A stretch of DNA of 64,000 nucleotides from Actinophytocola sp963729115 (GTDB lineage: Bacteria > Actinomycetota > Actinomycetes > Mycobacteriales > Pseudonocardiaceae): the NCBI GenBank assembly GCA_963729115.1, contig CAVSMR010000027.1, forward strand, positions 693,976 to 757,975, given 5' to 3'. The position numbers were made by a program, and so were the translations under genes. This document shows positions 53,953 through 61,528 of the stretch, in pieces; the stretch's first letter is position 1, and every line of letters starts with the position of its first letter. The notes under the pieces were generated by a model, which saw only the letters and a list, made by a program, of their open reading frames with translations, did no database searches and was not told the origin of the DNA.

Positions 53953-55146
53953 ATGGAAGCAGCCATCCGGAGCCGCTGTCTGGAAGAGGTGGAAGCCCTC
54001 GCCGAGGCGATGCTCGAGCGCGTCGGGATTACCCGGGTCGCCGACGTCACCGACTTGGACGTGATCGGTATCCCGGTCTACAACGCTGTCCGGCCGACCA
54101 CGGCCCGGGGGATCACCACGATCTCCAGCGGCAAGGGCACCACGAAGCTGGCCGCCCGCGTCTCGGCGATGATGGAGGCGATCGAACGCCGCTATTGCGA
54201 GGCAGGCGACGCCGACACCGTCGTGGAGCCGTACACGGCGCGGACCGACGGGTGCCGCAAGCTCGACCCTCGCAAGCTGGTGCCCCGCCGCGGGAACACC
54301 TGGACCCCGGACACCCCGCTCACCTGGTCAACGATGCACTGCATCAACAACGACCTCGACGTACAGGTGCCGGCGGTGGCGATCTTCACGCCGTTCCCGC
54401 ACGAGGCGAACCTCATGATGTCAAGCACGATCGGGCTCGCCGCGGGCAACGATTCCCTCGACGCGACGATCCAGGGTCTGTACGAGGTTCTGGAACACGA
54501 CAGCACCGCGTTCGGGGAGAAACTCGGCCTCGGCTACCGGCTGGAGATCGACAGCCTGCCCGATGCCCATCAGGCGCTGGTCGAGAAGTTTCGCCGGGCC
54601 GGTCTCGAGGTGACCGTGCATGTCTACACCGGCGGGCTTCCCGTGCCTACGTTCTTCGTGATCATCGACGACGTGCACTCGCGGGACGGCATGTTGTTCA
54701 ACGGTGGCGCGGGATGTCACCTCAACCCGGAGATCGCGCTGACCCGTGCATTGACCGAGGCCGCGCAGTCCCGGCTCACGGTCATCTCCGGCGCGCGGGA
54801 GGACCTCGACGGCCAAGCCTACCGCAGGCACGCCTCCTACGCGCAGCTGCGCGACTACCTGCACGAGTGGAGCGCCGGACGGCCCTGGCTGCGTTATGAC
54901 GCCATCCCCGACCGCAGTTCGGGTGACAACCGTGCCGATCTTGCCGCGCTGCTCGGGATGCTGGCCGAGCAGCGGCTGAACCTGGTGCTCACCAAGGAGC
55001 TCGCCCCTCGCGGCCTGCCGTTCTCGGTGGTGAAGGTCGTGGTGCCCGGTTCGGAGTTCTGCCACGTGGACCACCGGCGGGTCGGGGTGCGACTGCTGGC
55101 TGCGCGCGACTCGGGGGAGAGCGATTGGATCCGGCCGTGGAGTTGA
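53953..55146 (+). CDS. ycaO: YcaO-domain protein (peptide backbone cyclodehydratase/thioamidation type)
   Basis: 397 aa. The YcaO ATP site is visible: SSGKGTTKLAARVSAMMEAIERRYCE (SxxxE/ExxxE helix, about residues 56-80), IGLAAGNDSLDATIQGLYEVLEHDS (about 160-185) and LNPEIALTRALTEAAQSR (about 258). It ends in DWIRPWS and lacks the PxPxP tail of azoline-forming YcaO proteins, as do TfuA-associated ones. YcaO enzymes phosphorylate the peptide backbone amide; with TfuA the incoming atom is sulfide, giving a thioamide. The 3' end overlaps tfuA by 22 bases. Confidence 0.9.
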   Translation: MEAAIRSRCLEEVEALAEAMLERVGITRVADVTDLDVIGIPVYNAVRPTTARGITTISSGKGTTKLAARVSAMMEAIERRYCEAGDADTVVEPYTARTDGCRKLDPRKLVPRRGNTWTPDTPLTWSTMHCINNDLDVQVPAVAIFTPFPHEANLMMSSTIGLAAGNDSLDATIQGLYEVLEHDSTAFGEKLGLGYRLEIDSLPDAHQALVEKFRRAGLEVTVHVYTGGLPVPTFFVIIDDVHSRDGMLFNGGAGCHLNPEIALTRALTEAAQSRLTVISGAREDLDGQAYRRHASYAQLRDYLHEWSAGRPWLRYDAIPDRSSGDNRADLAALLGMLAEQRLNLVLTKELAPRGLPFSVVKVVVPGSEFCHVDHRRVGVRLLAARDSGESDWIRPWS

Positions 55147-55931
55147 CGCTCGTCGTGTACGCCGGCAGCTCACTCCCGTCGCCGGACGTGGAGTGCCTGC
55201 GCGCGCGGGCGGGGGAGCTGGGCGTCAAGCTGGTGCACCGCAAGCCGATCGTCCGCGGTGACCTGCGTGACACCGCGTCCGGCGAGGGCTGGAACACCCG
55301 CGTGCTGGTGCTCGACGGGGAGTTCGGCCAGAGCCTTGCCGTATCGGTCGCCGAGATCCGGGAGTATCTCGACGGGGGCCACTACATCGCGGGTGCGTCC
55401 TCGATGGGCGCACTGCGCGCCGTCGAGTGCCGCACCCTGGGCATGATCCCGCACGGCTGGATTGCCGGGCAGTACCTGTCCGGAGCAATGGACGCCGACG
55501 CCGATCTCGCGCTCCTGATGGATCCCGAGACCTTCGAGCCGCTCACGGTCCCGCTGGTGAACGTGCGATGGCTCGCACGAACGCTGGCGACGCACGATGG
55601 CGTGCCAAGGGACGACTGCGAGGCGATCGTGGGCGCGGCGGGGGAGATCCACTATCGCGATCGTCTGCCGGAAGCCTTGCTCCGCAAGCTGAAGCGGACT
55701 CTGCCCGTGCGTACATTCGCGACAGTCGCATTGTTTCTGGAGCCGGAGAAGCTGGGCACATGGGACCGAAAACGTCTCGACGGCATGGAAGCTGTGCAAA
55801 CCGAACTAGGAGCGCTCGCCGCAACCCGCCGAGCCGACCGAGGTCTGACCCGACAGGACGCCGAACCACGCTTCAAACCAGAAGGGGTACGACCTTCGCG
55901 AACGCGTCCAGCGCCGATTCCTGCACCGTGA
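55125..55931 (+). CDS. tfuA: TfuA-like protein, partner of YcaO in thioamide formation
   Basis: 268 aa. It has the TfuA core: LTLVVYAGSSLP at the start, then YIAGASSMGALRAVE (about residue 90), MIPHGWIAGQY and DADADLALLM. TfuA proteins accompany YcaO in thioviridamide-type and methyl-CoM-reductase thioamidation, probably delivering sulfur. The TTG at 55125 has GGGGGAGAG just upstream; a GTG at 55137 would be too far from it. The last 59 bases overlap the convergent LLM gene. Confidence 0.88.
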   Translation: MDPAVELTLVVYAGSSLPSPDVECLRARAGELGVKLVHRKPIVRGDLRDTASGEGWNTRVLVLDGEFGQSLAVSVAEIREYLDGGHYIAGASSMGALRAVECRTLGMIPHGWIAGQYLSGAMDADADLALLMDPETFEPLTVPLVNVRWLARTLATHDGVPRDDCEAIVGAAGEIHYRDRLPEALLRKLKRTLPVRTFATVALFLEPEKLGTWDRKRLDGMEAVQTELGALAATRRADRGLTRQDAEPRFKPEGVRPSRTRPAPIPAP

Positions 55932-56757
55932 GGTAGCTGAAGCCGAAACGCTCGCGGCGGGCCAACACCTGCACGGCGATCTGTTCGGGACTGCCGATCA
56001 GCACCGCGGGAAGCTCGCCGACCTGGTCCGGGCTCAGCGTGCCGCGCAGGAACCGGGAATAGTCCTCCAACGCGGCGGACCGATCACCGGTCAGCTGGGT
56101 GCGCAGCACGATCACATTGCGCGGCACCGCCTCCCGGCCCAGCCGTCGCAGTTCCGCCTCGGCCAGCGCGACCCGTGCGTCCATCTGCCGTGCGGTGAGA
56201 AATGACATGCCGCGACCGCGCGGGTCGAACGCCGTCCCGGAGAACGACATGATGTCGGCGTGCCGGGCGGCCAGCCGCAGCACCCGGTCGCCGTTGCCGC
56301 CGATCACCAGTGGTGGCCGGTCGGCCGCGGCATCGCCGTGCGGTCCGGGCCTACCGCTGTCGCGGGACAGTTCCTCCACTGTCGCGACGAGCCGGTCGAC
56401 CCGTTTTCCCGGTGACTCGAACGGGATGCCCGCCTGGTCGAACTCGCTCTTCTTCCACCCCGCGCCAAGCCCGACCTCCAGCCGGCCGCCGGTGAGCCGA
56501 TCGGTGGACACGACATCCCTGGCGAACAGCACCGGACTGTAGAACGAGGTGTTGCTGACGAAGGTGCCGACCCGCACGTGCTTGGTCGCTTCGGCGGCCA
56601 GAACGCAGGCCGGGAACGGCGATGGCATGCCGATATGGTCTGGCACGGTGATCACGTGATAGCCGAGGTCCTCGGCCTTCTGGCACTTGTCGACCCACGA
56701 CGCCCTGTTCTCGAGCCCAGACAGGCTGACACCGAACCGCATGTTCGCCATCGGCAT
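55873..56757 (-). CDS. LLM-class F420-dependent oxidoreductase
   Basis: 294 aa, luciferase-like barrel: MRFGVSLSGLENRASWVD, AEDLGYHVITVPDH, HVRVGTFVSNTSFYSP, RLEVGLGAGWKKSEF, PPLVIGGNGDRVLRLAARHADI. This pattern fits the TIGR03621 group of F420-dependent enzymes. An upstream ATG at 56808 would add 17 residues. It converges on tfuA with a 59-base overlap. It may reduce or oxidise the RiPP product or simply be the neighbour gene. Confidence 0.83.
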   Translation of the reverse strand: MPMANMRFGVSLSGLENRASWVDKCQKAEDLGYHVITVPDHIGMPSPFPACVLAAEATKHVRVGTFVSNTSFYSPVLFARDVVSTDRLTGGRLEVGLGAGWKKSEFDQAGIPFESPGKRVDRLVATVEELSRDSGRPGPHGDAAADRPPLVIGGNGDRVLRLAARHADIMSFSGTAFDPRGRGMSFLTARQMDARVALAEAELRRLGREAVPRNVIVLRTQLTGDRSAALEDYSRFLRGTLSPDQVGELPAVLIGSPEQIAVQVLARRERFGFSYLTVQESALDAFAKVVPLLV

Positions 56758-56823
56758 CGGATCGATCACTCTCCCCGTGTTACCACGCCCAGCACCGGCA
56801 TGACGCATCGTTCCTCTTGAACA

Positions 56824-57006
56824 CTACTCACCCGCCGCTTGCTCAGCCGGGGAACTGCGATCCAAGGGCGACGGTGTGGGCTCGTAACCGTGGCGGGCGA
56901 AGAAGCTGGTCACGGAACCGTCCGATGGCGTGGGGGTGGACGGATACCTGGCGAGTAAAGAACAAGGTCCGGTCCTGAGCTCTCAACGCCGCCCAGCTAG
57001 GCGAGC
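56824..57006 (-). pseudogene. Coding relic, C-terminal scrap with one frameshift
   Basis: The minus strand reads ALRAQDRTLFFTRQVSVH then PHAIGRFRDQ in one frame, then SFFARHGYEPTPSPLDRS to a TAG at 56824 in the next; one extra base at about 56910 explains the shift. It is clearly protein-like but I cannot name the family. It has no start. The rest of 56758-57136 holds nothing I recognise. Confidence 0.35.
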
Positions 57007-57136
57007 ACGCTGCGGTGCGCTTCGCGAAGCTGCCCGGGCACGCCAGTGGTGCACCATTTCCAACTGGTGGTGCCGTGGCTGGCCGGCGTCCTGATCCTGG
57101 CGCCGACGGTGGCGCCGGGTGGTGTGGCGGTGTCGC

Positions 57137-57691
57137 TCAGGGCTGCTCGACGGTCTCCCGCCGCGCCATCTCGGTGAACGCGGCCTCCAGGTAGCCGCGT
57201 AGCGGGCGGCCGCGCACCGATAGCAGGTCGGCGAGGAGTACGACGGCGTGCTGTGTGACCGCGGCCGCCGACGGTCGCGGTGGGACCGCGTCCCACGGGT
57301 CGTCCAGTTCCGGCGGCCGCTCCTGCCCGGTGCTGGGGTCCGGCGGAGTGTCCGGATGGATCCCGAGCGCACCGCTGAGGACGACCACCATCACCCCTGG
57401 GTCGACGCCGGGGAACCACGGCGCCGCCGACCGGGCAGTGCGGCCGATGACCTCGCGGAGGTCGTCGCCGTCCACACCGTCCGGGAGCACCTCCTCCAGC
57501 AGCAGCCGAACGGTGTCGCCGAGGATGACGCGCGCGTGCTCGGGGTCGGCGAGGAGGAGGCGGCTGCAGGCGTCGTCGAACGCGGCCTTGTCGCCGGCTT
57601 GCGCGGCCGCGATCGCGTCGGTCGTCGCGGACGCGATCGCCCGCGCAGTCGGCGGCAGATCGCTGAGCGTGAGCCGGGGTGCGGGTGCCAT
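57137..57691 (-). CDS. Hypothetical helical actinobacterial protein
   Basis: 184 aa, no signal peptide, Ala/Asp/Arg-rich and mainly helical (TARAIASATTDAIAAAQAGD, RVILGDTVRLLLEEVLP). Motifs DPWDAVPPRPS and YLEAAFTEMARRE are seen near the C-terminus. Not recognised. It stands alone, divergent from the VOC gene. Confidence 0.6.
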   Translation of the reverse strand: MAPAPRLTLSDLPPTARAIASATTDAIAAAQAGDKAAFDDACSRLLLADPEHARVILGDTVRLLLEEVLPDGVDGDDLREVIGRTARSAAPWFPGVDPGVMVVVLSGALGIHPDTPPDPSTGQERPPELDDPWDAVPPRPSAAAVTQHAVVLLADLLSVRGRPLRGYLEAAFTEMARRETVEQP

Positions 57692-57856
57692 GCCGGGAAC
57701 GCTACCGTCGGCCGTCCCCGGTTCAGGAGGGGCGGACAGCGACGGCGCGTGCTCGTCACACTCCAGCAAACCCTCGGCGCGCTGAGCAGCGTCATGCCGT
57801 TCGCATGAGCAAATGGCTCGGTGTCGTTTCGGCAGGTCCGGGCTTAGCTTCGGGCG

Positions 57857-58453
57857 GTGGCGAACGAACTGACCATTCCGCTCCTGCCCTGTCCATCCAT
57901 CGACGAGATCGCGTCGTTCTACGAGATGCTCGGCTTCGAGATCACCTATCGGCAGACGCGGCCGAACCCGCACATCGCGGTGCGACGGGAAGACATCAAT
58001 CTGCACTTCTTCGGGATGGACGGCTACGACCCGGCGCAGTCGTACAGCACGTGCCTGGTCATCGTGGCGGACACCAGCGAGCTGTTCGAGGCCTTCGCGG
58101 CAGGGATGCGGTCCGTGCACGGAAAACTGCTCATCTCCGGCATCCCGCGCATGACCCGGCCGCGGCTGCGCAACGACCGGTACACCGGGTTCACCGTCGT
58201 CGATCCGGGCGGCAACTGGATCCGGATCAACAAGGCCGCCAAGGAACCCGAGGCGCAGACCAAGCTCGCCAAAGCCATGGAGAACGCCGCGAGGCAGGCG
58301 GATGCGCACGGCGACGAACGCCAGGGGCTGAAGATCCTGGAAGGCGCGTTGAAGCGGGCGACCGGCGACGAACCGGAGTTTCCGGCGGTGCGGGAGTACC
58401 GCGACGAGCTCCTCGAGCGAATCAAGGGGTCTGAGCCGCGTCCAGGCGTCTGA
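57857..58453 (+). CDS. VOC (glyoxalase/bleomycin-resistance) family protein
   Basis: 198 aa. A single VOC domain fills the first 120 residues: SIDEIASFYEMLGFEITY, NLHFFGMDGYDP, GFTVVDPGGNWIRI. A helical C-terminal extension of about 75 residues follows (QTKLAKAMENAARQ, GLKILEGALKRA), seen in some resistance-type members. The start is a GTG. It could bind a drug-like ligand; no substrate is evident. Confidence 0.82.
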   Translation: MANELTIPLLPCPSIDEIASFYEMLGFEITYRQTRPNPHIAVRREDINLHFFGMDGYDPAQSYSTCLVIVADTSELFEAFAAGMRSVHGKLLISGIPRMTRPRLRNDRYTGFTVVDPGGNWIRINKAAKEPEAQTKLAKAMENAARQADAHGDERQGLKILEGALKRATGDEPEFPAVREYRDELLERIKGSEPRPGV

Positions 58454-58629
58454 GGCCACGTCGAAGTCGTAGGTCGCCCAGAACGGGGAGTGAGGCGCGC
58501 AGGAAGCCGCCGTTGCGCGCTGGCCGACAGAAGCCAGAACCTGCGAAGGTGTGGCTTGCAGGTCGCCGAGAACACCTAGGCAGAGTCGGATGTGCCGAGT
58601 GTGCACATGGGAGCTTATGGAGGTTCAGC

Positions 58630-59016
58630 ATGGCCCGGCAGGCCGTCTCGACGGACAATGCACCGCAGGCGATCGGACCCTACAGCCAGGCGATCATCGC
58701 CAACGGATTCGTGTTCTGCTCGGGCACGGCGGGGATCGACCCAGCGACGGGCATTGCGCCCGACGGTATCGAAGAACAGACCGCGCTCGCGCTGCGCAAC
58801 CTCGACGCCGTGCTCACCGCCGCGGGCGCGTCCATGGCGAACCTGGTCAAGACCACGATCTTCTACACGAACGTCGACGAATTCGCGTCCATCAACGCCA
58901 TCTACGCCCGCTTCATGCCCGACCCGCCACCCGCTCGCTCAGCCCCGGCGAACGCAGCCCTGCCACGCAACCTCCTCATCTCCATCGACGCCATCGCCGT
59001 CCTGTCCACCGACTGA
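58630..59016 (+). CDS. ridA: RidA family reactive-imine deaminase
   Basis: 128 aa, family length. It has IGPYSQAIIANGFVFCSG, LVKTTIFYTNVDEFASIN and the conserved Arg in PPPARSAPANAALPR (about residue 104). RidA hydrolyses reactive enamine/imine intermediates from PLP enzymes. The ATG at 58630 has GGAGG 6 bases upstream. It is monocistronic. Confidence 0.9.
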   Translation: MARQAVSTDNAPQAIGPYSQAIIANGFVFCSGTAGIDPATGIAPDGIEEQTALALRNLDAVLTAAGASMANLVKTTIFYTNVDEFASINAIYARFMPDPPPARSAPANAALPRNLLISIDAIAVLSTD

Positions 59017-59070
59017 CCTCAGCCCGGTTGTAGACAAAGCCGAGCAGCGGGTGCAGCCGCAGCTGCGCCG

Positions 59071-59223
59071 TCACGACCGGACGCCATCAGTCTGGGGCGC
59101 CAGCAGGTCTGTCCACTCGTCCCAATTCTCCGGCCACACCATGCCCTCGGCCCAGCTGGTCTCCTGGTGTCCACACGCCACACATGGGGCGGCGTGAGGA
59201 GGTCCACTTGGGACGAGGGTCAC
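59071..59223 (-). CDS. Small 50-aa protein downstream of the Hsp70 pair
   Basis: The GTG at 59223 lies 12 bp after the Hsp70 stop, with GGAG 6 bases upstream, and the frame runs to a TGA at 59071. The product has a CVAC motif (about residues 14-17) and a Trp-rich stretch (ETSWAEGMVWPENWDEWTD). It is in the same operon and frame as the C-terminus of the Hsp70 gene. Composition and ribosome site argue that it is real, but I know no family. Confidence 0.5.
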   Translation of the reverse strand: MTLVPSGPPHAAPCVACGHQETSWAEGMVWPENWDEWTDLLAPQTDGVRS

Positions 59224-59235
59224 GTCGTACTCCAG

Positions 59236-61528
59236 TCAGTCGAGTTGCCAGGCCACCCAGGTGGTCGGGTCGGTGTCGCGGCCCGGCTGGTAGACGATCC
59301 GGGTGACCGTGGCCTGCCGGGCCATGTCGAACGCCAGGCACATGACCAGGCTGTTGCCGGAGGGCACCCGCTCGGCGTCGTACTCGTCCTGCTGCTTGCA
59401 GTGCTGGATGTCGTAGTACGCCCGCCCGACCGGCAGGCCGCGCTCGTCGAGCAGGAACAGGCCGTCGGTGATCGTGGGCACCGACACCGGGCCGACGCCG
59501 CTCGCGGTGATCGCGAAGCGCAGCAGGTACACCCGGCGGCCGGGCTTCGGCTTCGGGTCGACCAGGTATGCCGACGGCTCCTTGAGCAGGTTGGCGATGG
59601 TGAGCCTGGCGAACCCGTCGTCGGCGGGCACCTCGACCGCCTGGCCGCCGACCCGGCCCTCGCCGGCGGGCAGGGTGGCCTTGCCGGCCGCCGGCAGGTC
59701 GAGCGGGAACAGCAGCGCGTTCACGCCGGTCGGGTCGTCGCCCCGGTCGTCGAACAGCACGCCGCGCACCCCGGTGGCGACCGGCACCAGGAACGCCGCG
59801 CACTCGGTGCGTGGCTTGCCGACCGGGGTCTCGGGCAGGTTCTGCTGGTTCGACCCGCACAGCGCGACGGTCACCTCGCCGGCCCGGTTCACCGACTCGA
59901 TCCAGCTGGCCGCGGTCGTCGAGCAGGAACACCCGGTGCCCGTCGCCGCTGGGCAGCCCCTCGCCGACGCGCATGGTGGTCACGATCGTGCCGGACACCC
60001 ACCGGTAGCCGGGCGGCGCCGGACGGTCGGCCACCTCGCCCCGCTCCAGCCGGACCTCCTCCTGCACCTCGGTGGCGCCCTCGTAGGTGCCCTTGGACCT
60101 GAACAGGCCGGTCTGGCCGGGCGGCACCACGATCGGGTCCGGGGCGTCGATGTTGACCACCGCCTTGCCCGGCCGCACCGGCGGGAACACCGGCCCGTCG
60201 GGCTGCGCGGACGGTTCGCCCGACGGCGCGGACGACGCCGGGCCGGTCGGCAGGCTGGTCGGCGCCGAGCCGGCCGCGCGGGGTTGCCCGCCGATCCGCT
60301 GCCCGGCGAACACCGCGACCGTGACCACCAGCGCGACGGCCACCGCCGCGGCGACCCCGGCCACCCACCGCCGGCCGCCGGACCGTCCACTGGGGACGAC
60401 AGGCGGCGGAGCGGGCGCGATCGGCACGGGGGACTGCCGGGTGTTCGGCGTGGTCGGGGCGGTGGACGCCGTGGCGGCGGCCAGCTCGATGGCGCCCCAG
60501 GCCACGCTGGCCTCCGGCTCGGGGTCGGCGTGCACCGGCAGGCCGAGTTCCTCGCCCAGCAGCGTGGCCAGCCGGGGGATCCGGCTGGTGCCGCCGACCA
60601 GGTGCACCCCGCGCACCGCCGATCCGTCCACATTGGACTCCGGGGCCGCGCCGGACTCGGTGAGCACCCGGCGGGCCAGCGCCACCACCCGCCGCAGGTC
60701 CGGCTCGACCAGCTCCTCGAACGCCGCCCTGGTCAGGGTCACCGGCTCGGCCACCCCGGGCACGGTGAGCTTGGCCGACTCGTGCCGGCTGAGCACTTCC
60801 TTGGCCGCCCGCGCGTCCTGGCGCAGTAGCAGCACCGCCCGCATCGTCTTGGGGTCCCGTGAGGACGGATCGAGGTCGGTGGCCTCCGGGTGCGCGGCCC
60901 GGATCCCGTCGATGATCCGCTGGTCGAGGTCGTCGCCGCCGAGGTCGGGCAGCCCCGCGCAGGACAGCACCGCGTAACCGGCGCCCTCCCGGCGCACCAC
61001 CGCGGCGTCGCAGGTGCCGCCGCCGAGGTCGAGCACCAGGACCGCCGCACCGTCCGGCAGCCCGGTGCGCGCGGCCACCGCCACCGGCTCGGGCACCAGG
61101 CTCTGCCGCGCCGCGAGCCCGGCCGCGGCCTGCGGCAGCCGGCCCATCCGCAGCGCGCCCCAGTCCGCCGGGTGGGTCAGCACCAGGTGCCCCACCGGCC
61201 GGTCGGCCTGCCTGGCCGCCTCCGCGCACACCCGCGCGAGCACCGCCCGCACCACGTCCAGCACGCCGACCGTGGCGTCGCCGAGCAGCAGGGTGTCCTC
61301 GTCCAGCCGGGACTTGGGCCGCGGTTCCAACCGGTGCGCGGCGGTGCGGCCCAGCCGCAGCGCGTCCGTGCCGACCACCAGCCGGCCGTCCGGCTCGCGC
61401 AGCACCGCGGACGGCAGGTGCGGCGCACCGTCCACACTCACCACCCGGGGCGCCGCCCCGTCCCGGGTGGCCACCGCGACGGTGTTCGTGGTGCCGAAGT
61501 CGATCGCCAAGGTCAACTCGCCGGTCAT
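59236..61528 (-). CDS. Membrane-anchored Hsp70-like protein 1, one frameshift
   Basis: About 763 aa. N-terminal Hsp70 ATPase: LAIDFGTTNTVAVA, VLVLDLGGGTCDAAVV (about 159), VHLVGGTSRIPRLA (about 312). There is no Hsp70 substrate-binding domain; instead a Pro/Ser linker, one membrane helix (about 390-412) and an extracytoplasmic beta-rich region. The frame breaks at about 59920, between VFLLDDRG and WIESVNRAGEVTVAL; one extra base accounts for it. It overlaps the upstream paralogue by ATGA. Such actinobacterial tandem proteins are of unknown function, perhaps envelope sensors. Confidence 0.83.

Noticed and set aside
58422..58658. Minus-strand frame between the VOC and RidA genes
   Set aside because: Arg-rich, overlaps both real genes, no ribosome site.
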